Source: Bacteroidota bacterium
GTDB taxonomy: Bacteria; Bacteroidota; Rhodothermia; Rhodothermales; Rubricoccaceae
Direction of reading: 5' to 3'
NCBI GenBank assembly: GCA_022561755.1
Contig: JADFQN010000012.1
Location: 1 to 37,038, forward strand
Length of the DNA: 37,038 nucleotides
The notes beneath the pieces were generated by a model. It had not been told where the DNA came from. It searched no databases and saw only the letters and a program-made list of their open reading frames with translations. The first letter of the stretch is position 1, and the number at the start of each line of letters is the position of its first letter. This document shows, in pieces, positions 7,556 through 17,600 of the stretch. The position numbers were made by a program, and so were the translations under genes.

Positions 7556-8158
7556 ATGCCCATGCGCATCCTCTCAATTGTTTTGCTGGTCGTGCTCATA
7601 ACGTCAGCGCCGGCTTATGCGCAGCTTCGTACCGATCTCCCGGGAGACCCCGCTCCGGTGGTGCTAACCGACTCGCAGAGACCTCTCACGCTTTCCGGCC
7701 TCTTCAATTCGCAGACGCTGAGAATCGGCCATTCGTACGAGTTTTCGTATACCGGCTATGGTGGCAGCAGCCTTGGCTTGGGCATATACACAACGAGCCT
7801 GCAATGGCAGCCGAGCAGCAGACTAGCTGCGCGTGTGGACGTTGGTGTAGCGCACTCGCCGTTTGGTTCGGCGGATGTTCAGCAGGCGCTTGGGTTCGAC
7901 CCAAACACGCCGGCTAGGATTTTCCTCCGGAACGCGGAGATCGCGTACCGGCCTACCGAGAACTCGGTGCTTCGCCTGCAAATCCGGCAGAACCCGATGG
8001 GTGCCTACGGGCGGAGCCCATACGGATCCTACGCCACGCCGTACGGCTATGGGGGCTACGGATATGGGGGTTACGGCTATGCGCCCGGTAGCTACGGAAC
8101 GAGCCTTCACGCACGCTACGGTGTCGACTCGGACGCACTTTTTTGGCGTGGCTATTAA
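7556..8158 (+). CDS. Gly/Tyr-rich outer-membrane protein, frameshifted near the 3' end
   Basis: The frame from ATG 7556 (or 7562) gives 200 residues: a clean signal peptide (ILSIVLLVVLITSAPAYAQ), beta-strand-like segments (LRIGHSYEFSYTGYG, GLGIYTTSLQWQP, LAARVDVGVAHSPFG, AEIAYRPTENSVLRLQIRQ) and a Gly/Tyr-rich run (YGYGGYGYGGYGYAPGSYG). It ends abruptly in LFWRGY. Reading through after dropping one T from the T6 run at 8139-8144 extends it by about 36 residues to NLNYTF at 8252, an ending with terminal Phe that is typical of outer-membrane barrels, exactly where the next gene starts. I recognise no named family. No domain suggests enzymatic function. Confidence 0.75.
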   Translation: MPMRILSIVLLVVLITSAPAYAQLRTDLPGDPAPVVLTDSQRPLTLSGLFNSQTLRIGHSYEFSYTGYGGSSLGLGIYTTSLQWQPSSRLAARVDVGVAHSPFGSADVQQALGFDPNTPARIFLRNAEIAYRPTENSVLRLQIRQNPMGAYGRSPYGSYATPYGYGGYGYGGYGYAPGSYGTSLHARYGVDSDALFWRGY

Positions 8159-8252
8159 TGTTCTGTCTTCGGACTTGACCTATCGTGCGGCACGCCGGAC
8201 CTTCCGGGGTGCCGCCGGCGTTTTAGGGGCCAACCTGAATTACACTTTTTGA
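8145..8252 (+). pseudogene. Out-of-frame 3' end of the outer-membrane protein gene
   Basis: In the frame shifted by one base after the T6 run (8139-8144) the DNA reads GVAINVLSSDLTYRAARR and continues to LGANLNYTF-stop (8250-8252). This is amphipathic beta-strand sequence with a terminal Phe, the usual end of a barrel protein. It overlaps the TTG start of the LytR_C gene by four bases, as expected of neighbours in an operon. It is the natural end of the preceding gene, separated from it by a one-base homopolymer length change (real mutation, sequencing error or slippage). Confidence 0.7.
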
Positions 8253-8701
8253 CTCGATCTCGCTTGAGCAACGCGTTGTTGAACGCGGCCATTGCAGCGG
8301 CCGCTGTGGTTTTGATCGTGCTTATATATGGCCTGGCGACGCGCGTCTTCGTTCCGCGAACGGACCCGATCCGCGAAGACAACCCCGGGCAGCTTCTGGG
8401 CGATCGCATTCAGGTAGAAGTCCGCAATGGCGTTGGGGTGTCCGGCCTTGCGAGCACGGTCACGCACTACCTCCGCAGTCGCGGCTTCGATGTGGTCGAG
8501 AACGGGAATCATACGAGCTTCGGTATCGATTCGTCGTTCGTTGTGGATCGGGTGGGCAACCCTCGGGCGGCGCAGCGCGTAGCCTCTGCCCTCGGGCTTT
8601 CGTACGAGCGCATTCGCGAAGACATCCGCCAGGACTTCTACCTGGATGTTTCCGTCATCATCGGCAACGATTACACCTCGCTCGAACCCTTCACGCCTTA
8701 G
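8249..8701 (+). CDS. Membrane-anchored LytR C-terminal (LytR_C) domain protein
   Basis: A 150-residue protein from TTG 8249: a single N-terminal membrane anchor (residues 10-32, AAIAAAAVVLIVLIYGLA), then one LytR_C domain (PF13399 type) from about residue 52: IQVEVRNGVGVSGLASTVTHYLRSRGFDVVENGN and, near the end, DVSVIIGNDYTSL. The VEV.NG.G..GLA...T..LR..GFDV pattern is characteristic. The catalytic LytR-CpsA-Psr domain is absent, so this is the stand-alone version, common in this phylum beside rsfS; its role is unknown but it faces the periplasm. The start overlaps the (frameshifted) upstream reading frame by four bases and rsfS starts 23 bp after the stop, so the genes form one operon. Confidence 0.85.
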   Translation: MTRSRLSNALLNAAIAAAAVVLIVLIYGLATRVFVPRTDPIREDNPGQLLGDRIQVEVRNGVGVSGLASTVTHYLRSRGFDVVENGNHTSFGIDSSFVVDRVGNPRAAQRVASALGLSYERIREDIRQDFYLDVSVIIGNDYTSLEPFTP

Positions 8702-8723
8702 CACACACGCGAATTCAAAACCT

Positions 8724-9161
8724 ATGCCGGCAGTTTCCACGTCAACATCCGCACGCGAAGAGCGGTCCAGCCCTGTAGCAGGGCGCCATCTTGCACGCCT
8801 CGCCGTTGATGCGGCACACGAGAAAAAAGCGATCGATGTGACGGTGATGGACCTGCGTGGTATTTGGGACGAGGTGGACTATTTCGTGATCTGCACGGGC
8901 GAGACCGATGTGCAGATTCGCGCCATTGTAGAGTCGGTGGTGGAGAAACTGAAGGACGAAGCTGGTGAGCGGCCATCGCACAGAGAAGGCATTCCGGGCT
9001 TTTCCCGCTGGATTGTGCTGGATTACTTTGATCTCGTGGTCCACGTGTTCAATCCAGAGCTTCGTTCGTACTACGACCTCGAACGGCTGTGGGGTGATGC
9101 GCCTACCGAGCGTGTAGCAGACGGTACTATGGAGATCGCACTTTTGTTAGAGGATGAATGA
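8724..9161 (+). CDS. rsfS: Ribosomal silencing factor RsfS
   Basis: RsfS binds ribosomal protein uL14 and blocks joining of the ribosomal subunits when nutrients are short. From ATG 8724 the protein has 145 residues. Family motifs: LAVDAAHEKKAIDVTVMDLRG, DEVDYFVICTGETDVQIRAI, PSHREGIPGFSRWIVLDYFDLVVHVF and YYDLERLWGDAP. The last block is diagnostic. I prefer this start to the in-frame ATG at 8646, because that one would lie inside the LytR_C gene and add a Ser/Pro-rich, non-family N-terminus. The stop overlaps the next gene start (ATGA at 9158-9161), indicating translational coupling. Confidence 0.96.
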   Translation: MPAVSTSTSAREERSSPVAGRHLARLAVDAAHEKKAIDVTVMDLRGIWDEVDYFVICTGETDVQIRAIVESVVEKLKDEAGERPSHREGIPGFSRWIVLDYFDLVVHVFNPELRSYYDLERLWGDAPTERVADGTMEIALLLEDE

Positions 9162-9664
9162 TGCGGTTGCTCCTTCCCCTGGTTCTGATGGTTGGCCTGG
9201 CGGCGTGCGCCGGGTCCGGGGACGACTCGGTCTCGCCGGACGAACTGTTCGGCCATCGCTACGAGGGCATTGCCCCTGACGGGCGCGAGACGGTGCTCAT
9301 CGAGCCCGCGGATTCGTCGGAGGTCTACATCGAGCTCCCTGTATTTCTCGACAGCGTTCACGTGCGCTCCGCTCACCGCGAAGCGCTGCCCGGCGAGGCC
9401 GTGCCGGTAGAGGTGCTCATAAAAGGCGCCTTGCCCGACGCTTGCTCTGAGTTGAACGAGGCCACGCAGGAGCGGATGGAGCACTTCGTCGAAGTCACCC
9501 TCACCGTCCGCCGTCCGCGTGGGGCTATCTGTACCGAAGTGGTCCGGCCCTTTCGCTTTTACCTCCCGCTCGACGGCACGTTTGCACCCGGTTCGTATTC
9601 GCTGCGAATCAACGGGGCAGCGCATCCCTTCCGCATCCGCGAAGGCGGCGTAGAGAACGGCTGA
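9158..9664 (+). CDS. Small lipoprotein, function unknown
   Basis: A 168-residue protein with a signal peptide and lipobox LAAC near residue 17 (MMRLLLPLVLMVGLAAC), followed by an acidic linker (GSGDDSVSPDE). The body is predicted beta-rich (VYIELPVFLDSVHVRS, FVEVTLTVRRPRG, FRFYLPLDGTFAPGSYSLRING). I do not recognise the family. Two cysteines in the mature part (SDACSELNEA-like region and GAICTEV) could form a disulfide. It overlaps rsfS by four bases and DUF423 by one (TGATG at 9662-9666), so it is clearly part of the operon and expressed with its neighbours. Confidence 0.75.
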   Translation: MMRLLLPLVLMVGLAACAGSGDDSVSPDELFGHRYEGIAPDGRETVLIEPADSSEVYIELPVFLDSVHVRSAHREALPGEAVPVEVLIKGALPDACSELNEATQERMEHFVEVTLTVRRPRGAICTEVVRPFRFYLPLDGTFAPGSYSLRINGAAHPFRIREGGVENG

Positions 9665-10077
9665 TGAACCGAGCGGCCCGGTTGTTTCTGGTGATGGGGG
9701 CCCTGAGCGGCGCAACAGCAGTTATGGCCGGCGCGTTTGGCGCGCACGCTATCGCCGAGTCGGTAACGCCTGAGAGGCTGGCCACATTCAAGACGGGAGC
9801 GCAGTACCAACTGATTCACTCGCTCGCACTCCTTCTGGTCGGAATTATTGTCGAGCGTCTTCCCTCGAAGGTCGTCCAATGGTCCGGCCGGCTTTTTCTT
9901 GCCGGCGTTATTCTGTTCTCCGGCAGCCTCTACGCCCTTGTTCTAGTGGATTTGCCTGCCTTCGGGGTCATCACGCCCTTTGGCGGCCTGGCCTTTATTT
10001 GCGGATGGCTTCTGCTCGCGTGGGGCGCGTGGAAAGCGCAGGCCGAACTCAGCCTTCCTCCTCAAACAGAATCATGA
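9664..10077 (+). CDS. DUF423 family small membrane protein (YgdD/TMEM256-like)
   Basis: A 137-residue protein with four membrane segments: about residues 5-25, 43-62 (IHSLALLLVGIIVERL), 70-92 and 98-121. The signature GAFGAHAI near residue 22, TGAQYQLIHSLALL and the glycine-rich PFGGLAFICGWLLLAWGAW end are typical of DUF423 and of the eukaryotic TMEM256. The family has no established biochemical role. It is the last gene of the plus-strand operon and its final 29 bp overlap the end of the convergent acidic protein gene. Confidence 0.9.
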   Translation: MNRAARLFLVMGALSGATAVMAGAFGAHAIAESVTPERLATFKTGAQYQLIHSLALLLVGIIVERLPSKVVQWSGRLFLAGVILFSGSLYALVLVDLPAFGVITPFGGLAFICGWLLLAWGAWKAQAELSLPPQTES

Positions 10078-10399
10078 ACGAGGGGGCCAGGTTATTGTCC
10101 TTGGCCAAGGCGTAGAGCACATCGGCTGCCTCGTCGGGTGTTTGGAAGACACCATGTTCCTGCCCGTCTACGGCCAGCGCGTAGTCGATTTCACCGTCTT
10201 CGTCGGCATCGAGGTCTTCCCATTCGATGGCTTCCTCTATCAGAAACACATCGCGCTCAGGATCGAACGAGGCGAGGTAGCGCTCACGCACGCTCTCCTT
10301 GTCGATGAGGCTCACGTTGCCGAAGGCGCCGTATTCGGGGTCATAGAAAAGCGCCTCGAGGAGGAGCTGGCGGGCGAACTGCTCGGCGTTGAACGCCAT
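10049..10399 (-). CDS. Acidic conserved-looking hypothetical protein
   Basis: A 116-residue soluble protein without signal or membrane segments, very rich in Asp/Glu (AIEWEDLDADEDGEIDYAL, LFEEEG at the end). The Ala/Leu/Asp/Glu-rich start (AFNAEQFARQLLLEALFYD) and the end (TPDEAADVLYALAKD) look helical. DLDADEDGEIDY resembles an EF-hand-like calcium loop (D-x-D-x-D-G-x-I-D), which is suggestive only. I do not recognise the family. The overlap with the convergent DUF423 gene is 29 bp. The leader before the ATG (CTCACCCTCACCCACC) is the recurrent CACCC-rich type; repeats A2 and B1 occupy the region upstream. Confidence 0.7.
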   Translation of the reverse strand: MAFNAEQFARQLLLEALFYDPEYGAFGNVSLIDKESVRERYLASFDPERDVFLIEEAIEWEDLDADEDGEIDYALAVDGQEHGVFQTPDEAADVLYALAKDNNLAPSFMILFEEEG

Positions 10400-10431
10400 G
10401 GTGGGGACCGGTGGGTGAGGGTGAGATTCAA

Positions 10432-10549
10432 GGAGTCTGTCGGACTTAGGATGATTCTACTGCGGCGGCAATAAATCGGCCCATTTCCCCGTCTGCCTCG
10501 TTACAGCCTGCCCCGCCTTGGCGGGGAACCCCTAAGCCCGACAGACTCC
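10432..10549. repeat. Family A MITE-like palindromic repeat, copy A2
   Basis: Ends AGGAGTCTGTCGGACTTAGG (10431-10450) and CCTAAGCCCGACAGACTCCT (10531-10550) are inverted repeats with one mismatch. A TA (10550-10551) on the right is shared with the abutting copy B1. Compared with A1 the interior lacks about 65 bp and carries a 21-bp hairpin cassette at 10505-10525 with stem CCCCGCC-TT-GGCGGGG (10511-10526). Confidence 0.88.
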
Positions 10550-10551
10550 TA

Positions 10552-10666
10552 GGAGGCTGTTGAATTACGTGCTCTGTCGCCGAGACAGCCTGCCCCGACT
10601 TGTCGGGGAGCGCATCTCGGTCGAGAGGTGCCGTCGCAGGCAGGATGACGTATTTCAAAAGACTCG
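10552..10666. repeat. Family B MITE-like palindromic repeat, copy B1
   Basis: It starts GGAGGCTGTTGAATTACG like B2; the right end is eroded (TTCAAAAGACTCG instead of TTCAACAGCCTCC) but is followed by TA (10667-10668). It carries a 21-bp cassette at 10587-10607 with stem CCCCGAC-TT-GTCGGGG (10593-10608), placed after GAGAC and before GAGCGC; B2 has GAGACGAGCGC there. It ends about 12 bp from the lipB stop. Confidence 0.87.
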
Positions 10667-10679
10667 TAGGGCCGGCAGG

Positions 10680-11444
10680 TTACGGCGCGGGCCCGCTCAC
10701 GGTTTCGTGTGATGCGTCTTTCAAGAAGGATCGAATGTACGCGAACGCCTCCGAACCGTGGAATGAAATAAGGGTCACGTCGAACAGACCGGCGAAGTGC
10801 TTAAGGAAGCGGGCCGCGACCTCGGTTTCTTCCACGGGTCGGCCGAGTTCATGCGCCAGCGACGTCACGCCTCGGTCGCTAATCCCGCACGGCACAATGA
10901 GGTTGAACCAATCCAGGTCCGTGTTCATATTGAAGGCGAAGCCGTGCATGGTCACCCACCGGCTGCACCGAATGCCCAGCGCGCAGATCTTCCGCTCAGG
11001 CCCGCGCACGTCGGGGCCTATCCACACACCGGTGCGCCCCTCGATGCGCCCAGCGTGCAGGCCGTAGTCGGCGCACGTGAGCATGATGGCCTCTTCCAAC
11101 GTGCGGAGGTAGCGGTGGATGTCCTTAAAGAAGTGGTCGAGGTCCAGGATCGGGTAGCCGACGAGTTGCCCAGGCCCGTGGAATGTGATGTCGCCGCCCC
11201 GATCCACCGGGATGAACTCGGCGCCACGTTCCGAAAGCATCGGCTCGGACAGCAGCAGATTTGCACGGGTTCCGCTCTTTCCCAGTGTATACACAGGCGG
11301 ATGCTCCACCAGCAACAAGGAATGGGGGAGATGGGCGGGGGGAATGCTTCGCTTCGCTGCGATCAGGCGCGCCTGCACCTCTCGCTGAAGCTCCCAAGCT
11401 TCACGGTACCCCACTTGGCCCAAATGGCAAACAGCAACGTCCAT
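10680..11444 (-). CDS. lipB: Octanoyl-[acyl-carrier-protein] transferase LipB
   Basis: LipB moves octanoate from acyl carrier protein to the lipoyl domains of 2-oxoacid dehydrogenases and GcvH, the first step of endogenous lipoate synthesis. The 254-residue protein has [21 protein letters not shown], the signature [23 protein letters not shown], the catalytic Lys in [19 protein letters not shown] and the catalytic Cys in [15 protein letters not shown]. The C-terminus is slightly longer than usual. It lies about 200 bp downstream of sprA on the same strand; that 204-bp gap holds no gene and no obvious terminator, only a short direct repeat (ACGGTCC, twice, near 11597-11623). Confidence 0.97.
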   Translation of the reverse strand: MDVAVCHLGQVGYREAWELQREVQARLIAAKRSIPPAHLPHSLLLVEHPPVYTLGKSGTRANLLLSEPMLSERGAEFIPVDRGGDITFHGPGQLVGYPILDLDHFFKDIHRYLRTLEEAIMLTCADYGLHAGRIEGRTGVWIGPDVRGPERKICALGIRCSRWVTMHGFAFNMNTDLDWFNLIVPCGISDRGVTSLAHELGRPVEETEVAARFLKHFAGLFDVTLISFHGSEAFAYIRSFLKDASHETVSGPAP

Positions 11445-11648
11445 ACGTGCTCGCGCCCGGTACTTTTGGCCGGCTAGGATCTCTTCACAGTAGATGTCGT
11501 GAGATCGGGTCGAGGATAGTCTGAGGCCGATTCAAGGCCCGCGAGGAGGTCGGGGCACAAGTCCCGGACCCTGCTCTGCGGGGAGTGCAACGCCGAAACG
11601 GTCCAGAATGGGCCGGAACGGTCCTTCATGGCGTACTGTGAACAGGCC

Positions 11649-14600
11649 CTAGTTGGAGAACGATACGCGGAAGCTGAAGCCGCCGTTGATCAACGAAGTA
11701 GACGGGATCTGGCTGCCTCGGCTATCGATGGATTCATACCGGACAAACACGTCCATGTTCACCTGATTGGAGATGGCGTAGGAGAGTCGGGGTTCGAGCG
11801 TCAGCCGCGTCGATCCGGTATCCTGGAGGGGGGTGAGCTCCGAACCCCGAAGGATATCTTCGAGGTCGTTCTTGAGGAAGTGTATAAAGTTGATGTTGTT
11901 TGAGCGGGTAAGCGTGAGTGAGAACCGGACGTTATTGTTCAGCCGCCGACGCCCAAAGAGGGGGATGCGTAGCCCCGTCTTTGAATACGTCAGCCGGAGC
12001 GAGAGTTCATCTGTTGTGTTCTCGCTGACACTCGCCGAAGCCGCCGAAAGCGAACGGGAATTGCTCTGGTTCCAGGAAAAATCGGACTGGAGGCCGCCCT
12101 TCCACGCTACGTTGACGCCAAGCAAAGGCTGGAAACGCTCGTTCACGATGGCCGTCGATGGCTCTCGGAAGGGGATCTCCGATATGAGTGTCTGGTTCCT
12201 GGTTCCTCCGCCCGCCAGAGGGACCTGGATGTTCTCGGACGATAGGGACGTTCCGGCGGCCGCGTTGGAGTTGTAACTGAGGTCGTACGTTGCCGAATAT
12301 CCATGCCGGAGCGTTACCTGATTGGCGAGCGCCCTGAAGAGCGGCCAGCGCGAAAGTCCGGAATAGTTGATTTCCCAGTTTGGGAGGGGCAGGACGAAGA
12401 ACCCGCGTGGCCCGAACGAACCCATGCCCGAGGCAAACGCGGACTGGAAATCGGCGGCCAGGCTCGATCTTGTGAGCACGTCCGAGAAAAGCGTGTCTTG
12501 CGCCGCGCCTCCCTCCGCCGCATCGGCCTCGTAGCGCTGCCGGTGTATTTCAAGCAGGCGCTCATACGACCCTCCAAACGCAACAACAGTTGACTTCCCG
12601 CCACCTCGCTCTACGGCGGGGCGCTCAACCAGACGTCCGTTTTCAATTTCCAGCGTGATGTCCTCGCTCTGGTCCCAATTTGCGTCCCAGGTAAGGTCTA
12701 CCCTCAGTTCGGGCGTAAGGCGGATTGACGTGCGTGCGTTGATGTGGTGGACATTGCCGAGGATGTCGTGAAACTGGAGGCCTTCGGATAGAATACGGTC
12801 ACGCAGGGGTATCCTGCGTTCGAGAGAGAGGCGATATCCGAGAGAAGGCCCTTCGCCCAGCAGGGCATCGTAGAGGGAGAAATTGTTTCCCCTAAGCCCG
12901 GAAGCCGCCGTGGATCGTGTACCGTTATAGGTGATCGTGAAGTCTTCAACGCCTGTAACGGCGAGGAAGAGCTTTCTGCCAATGGAGGCAAAGCTGGGCA
13001 GCCTTGGGCGGCGGCGTTCCTCCGCATCCTCCTGGCCTTCGTCATCGGCTTGCTCGGCGTCCGTTGGTTCGCCTTCATCGGTTGGTCGATCGCGTCCGCG
13101 TCCGCGGTCGTCCCCACGTCCCCGGTCGCCCTGCTGTTCAGCTTGTTCGATGTTTCGGTAGAAGGAGAAGAGCCGCCAGAACTCGCGCGGCTGGAGCCGA
13201 AGACCTCCTCGAATGGTTGACGATGCATTCACATTGGCAACAATCGTGTCATCAACCTCCTGACTGTAGTTCCACGCGAATTGCGAGCCGTAGGCGATGG
13301 GTTGTGGGCGGAACCATCGGAGAAACTGGACGCGGTCGAATTGCGGCTGGAAGGTGCCGGTCACGTTCTGTGAGTAGGAGTTCGTAAGGATTTGGCGCTC
13401 TCCGTTGAACACTCCTCCAAGCACCTCGCCAAGAGGAAGCACATTCAACGCGGTGATTTCCTGGATGATGTATCCCTGATTCCTCAAGTCGTTAACGTTT
13501 AATGAATCAGGAATACCAAAGTCCCGCCGCGCGATTCCGCCGGGCGCAAAGGCCTCCTCATTGCTGATGTCGTACTCCCTTGTCGTACCAAGCGAATCAC
13601 GGACGAAGAGGTTGAACCCTGCCTCAGCGCCCGCACCGTCAAGGCTTTGGGAAACGTCCGAACGATAACTGAGCACAAGGAACGTGAAGGGATTGTAGGC
13701 GAGGTCAAACGTTCTTCCGTGCCCGAACCGATGATCCCGACGCGTCGGGTAGAGAAAGCGCTCTGGTACGCCCTGGTTAACCGGGTTGTTGATCACCTCG
13801 TCAATTGGGCGCTCCCTGTTGTCTGTTACCGATCTGTCGGCATCGGCGCTGAACGTAAACGATTGAGGTAGATAGTTGAGGCGCAGCTTGCCCAGGATGC
13901 CGAGCACGGGCACGTTCTCGACAAACCAGAACGGACGCACCGAACGGGCGCGCGGCACAGACAGCCGATAGGTGAAGGAGGCCGACCACCGATCGGAATC
14001 TCCGAACTGGCTGAAGGGCGACCGCGAGCGAGAAGCGGAGTTCGTGTACACCAGCGACACGCCGTCAATGGTATAGCGCAGCCACGGAGATCGGCTTCCA
14101 CTCTTCGAAAGGGGGATGCGGATGGACCGGGAAAACGTTGATGTCTCGCTTTCTCCTATAATCTGATCGACGCGATCCTGACGCTCTTCCTGTGTGAGGT
14201 CAGGGTCTTCCTCCGCCTGGGCAATGAGTTCCTCTACACGGATATCGCCCCGGCGCGGCGAATAACGCGGCGTGCTCTGGCTTTGTTGAATGGATAGCGA
14301 GATGGGCATACTCCATCCGAACCGCTCGGGCAAGAACTTGTGAGCGTTGAACGTAGCCAACACGCTGTAGTCCTGCTTGTCGCTAAAGCTGCGGCCGCCG
14401 AGGCTGCTTCCCAGTTCTCCGAACCCGTCCGTTTGCCGGCTGAAACGTGCGTTTATACTCGCAACATCGGCCAACTGCAACGTGGCGCGGGCATACGCAC
14501 TCCAACCGCTCTCTTCGTCGTAACCGGTTACGCGCAGTTCGTTGAACCATACTTCCACGTTCTCGAGAGGCGCCGTTGTTCCGCCCTCCGCATTTCGGAC

Positions 14601-17600
14601 CCCGATGGCTATGGTGTTTATGCTCTGAATTGATGGATTGCCGCGGATGGTAATTCGGGTTCCGGGCGGGGCGCCTTCAGGGGTTCTGTTGTTCGAATAA
14701 CGCTCATCCCTGGGTATCGACGGGTCGTTGTCGCGCTCTACTTTTAGCTGGTTGAGCTCGCTGAGCACGACATTGATGGAATTGCGATCCACCGTTTCTG
14801 TGCCTACGGGCACGTTAGTCTGCCAGAGGCTGTCAGGATTCACCAGCTGCCCGTCCGGAATCACGTAAGGATAGAGGGGCTGCTCGTACTCGTAGTAGTC
14901 TTCCGTTTGGTTGTCGCCAAGCCGGATGAATACGCGCACGGAGTCGCGCTCCTCGAATCCTTCCGCGTGGGTAAACATGCGGAGGTTCGAATACTTCGTG
15001 AGGTCATGACTGTTAGTGGAAAACGGCTTGTAGATCGCCCGGCTCGTTTCTTCCGGCAGGTTCTCCACCCTGAACACAAGCGCTTGCTCCCGCTGGCGAA
15101 TCAGGTTTCCGGAGATGTCCGGCGTTCTGCTGACCAGCGCGCCAACCGGAGTTGCGTACTGGTTCGGGTTTTCTTCGTTGTTGATGGTTTCAATGAACAA
15201 CCGTGGCGGGATCCGAGGTGGTATGGTTCCGGGTGTCCGGTCGTCAATACCCACGTTGTCCGACTTGAGCCATCGGCTTCCCACGATCTCGAGCGTGGCG
15301 AACCGCAAGGTCGCGGGCCTGTCATGCCCGGTCGACCATATCCGCATGAACTCGATCGACGAGAAATCCTCGATCCCGCCGATGGCCTCGCGCTCTTCGC
15401 TCCGAACAGGAATGCGGATCACATACCATCTTTGCCCGGATTCCGTATCAATGACGTTTTGGAAGAAGGGGCTGGCGAGGATGCCTGCGCTATCCAGTGG
15501 GATGGTGTAGCGGAAGTGCCTCTCAGCCGCATCCAGCGATTGATTGCCGTTCAGATCCTCCGAATCCGGCTGTCTGGAGTTACCGGTCGTGCCAGCGTCG
15601 GATATTTTTTGCTGACTTTCAAAAGCATTCAGTTCCAGCCCTGGGAAGAACCTGCTAAACCGCTCTTGCAACGTGGCCCGTCCCCCTTCGAAGCGGTTGC
15701 CGCTGTTGAAGTAGGCCGAGTCGTCGAAGTGATGGAAATCGTCTGCCGAGGGGTCTTCGTTCGCACGCGCGAACTCCATCGAACCCTGCGAAAGGCCAGC
15801 CAGGAACTCGCTGAAAAAAGTACGTTCGTCCGTTTCATAGTCCGTTCCTCCGGGGTTTACTAGCGAAGAGCGGAGGCCGTCCAGGCCAAGATCCTCTGTC
15901 TGCCCCGTGGTGTCGTCGTAGTCAACAGTTGTGGAGGTTTGTCCATCCGGCAGGCGGCCCCAGACGTCCGAGTTGCTCGGTTCAATTGGCACCTCGCGGA
16001 GCCCGTCCTCGTTGTTGAATTGGTGGTTGGGGATGACGTCCTCGCTGACCTGGCCGAGGTCGATGTGCAGCACCGCCCCCGGCGCAATTTCCTCCGTGCC
16101 GTTGCGCCCTCCCAGCGGCGAGAAAATGAACTCTACAAACTCGATGTTGTTGCGCCCGCCGAAGTCGGTGAAGCCTTCGGGCAGGCGCTGCACCATCCCG
16201 CCCCACGCCGTTTGCGGGTTCGCGTTGTACGTGGTTTCGAACTCACCATTGTAGTTGTACGGTCCTCGCTGCGCGGGGTCGATGTAGAGGTCGAGCGTGG
16301 TGAGGGTTTCCGGTTCGCCGCGTCGAGGATCACGGTCCGGGAATATCTCGCGGATGCCCAATTGGCGTGTCGCCCGGGTTGTACAATCAACTTCACTGCA
16401 CAGGTCCCCTCGGTAGGTACTGGCAAGAACGGAATACCACGAGAAAAGACCGCGCCAGTTGGAGGGAAGGAGAGGTTCTGTAACTGGGGTGCCGGCCGTC
16501 CAGGACATCGCGCCCTCGGGGCCGGAGCCGCTTGGCGCTGCGGCCAAACGCCACGCGCCGGGCTGAAGAAGAGAGAAGACGTTTTCGACGCCCTCGAAGT
16601 CGTCAATAAACGACAGGCCGGTAAGCTCGTCCTCGTAGAAATCGCGACTGAGTGCGTTCAACGCATCACGCTCCTGGTTGAACGCGAACGTTTGCGGATG
16701 CCCTGGGTTGAGTTGTGCGAACTCTGCCTTCAACTCAAAGCGGCTCGGCGCGCGCGTTTGGAGGAATGGCAGCGCGTCGATCGCGCGGGTTAGCCAGCGC
16801 GGCTCGGCTTCAAATCGCCCGTCGACTCCCCATATGGTGTTGTTCAGAGGCTCTTCGCCAATCCGATACTTGTCGATAAGAGGGCGTTCGGAGAGGCGCA
16901 TCCACGTTGCGCCCAGTTGCACATCATCTCCGAGCGTGTAGTTAGCGCGAAGGCCCAAAAGCGTTTTGCTGCCAATGGAAGCGAACTGGTTGCGCTCGTA
17001 GTCGATTCGCAGATTCTGGCCCGGTGTCAAGAATGCCGGGTTGGTTATTTCAACCGTGCCGCTGGCATCGTTGACTGTGTAGTCGACGCCCTCCGTCAAC
17101 TCGATAGAACCGGATGTAACGCTGACCGAGCCCTCCACAATGGCAAACCCCAACTCATAAACCGATTGAACCGAACTACGGTAGGAACCAGCAATTGCGT
17201 AGTTGTTTATGTTGCTTATTCGATCCGCCGAGCTCGAGGTGGTGGTGTACAATGTGTCAAAAACAAAGTCATCAATCGCATCCTCTGTATTGGTTCCCAG
17301 AAACGAGATGTCCAGCCCTTCGATCTCGCCGTTGAGTACGCTACGCAGGTATGCGCCAAAAGGCTCACGCACAGGGAAGATGATGCGCCCTGAACCGGCG
17401 TCGATGGTCTGGCCCTCTCTGAAGTCGAAAACGTCGTCGGGTTGTGCGGCGCCGTCTCGGTTCAGGCGGTCCAGGCCCAGCGTCTGGAGAAGAGTTTGCT
17501 GCAGGCCAATCGTAACGCCGGGCAGGGTTCGCTGGGGCGTGCTTCCACTAGGCTTGTAGCTTACGTCAACGTCGAATGCATCTGCCCTGAGCGAGCGGCC

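Noticed and set aside
14907-16793. Two plus-strand open frames of about 300 codons antisense to sprA
   Set aside because: Shadow frames of a confidently identified gene; no recognisable motifs or leader.
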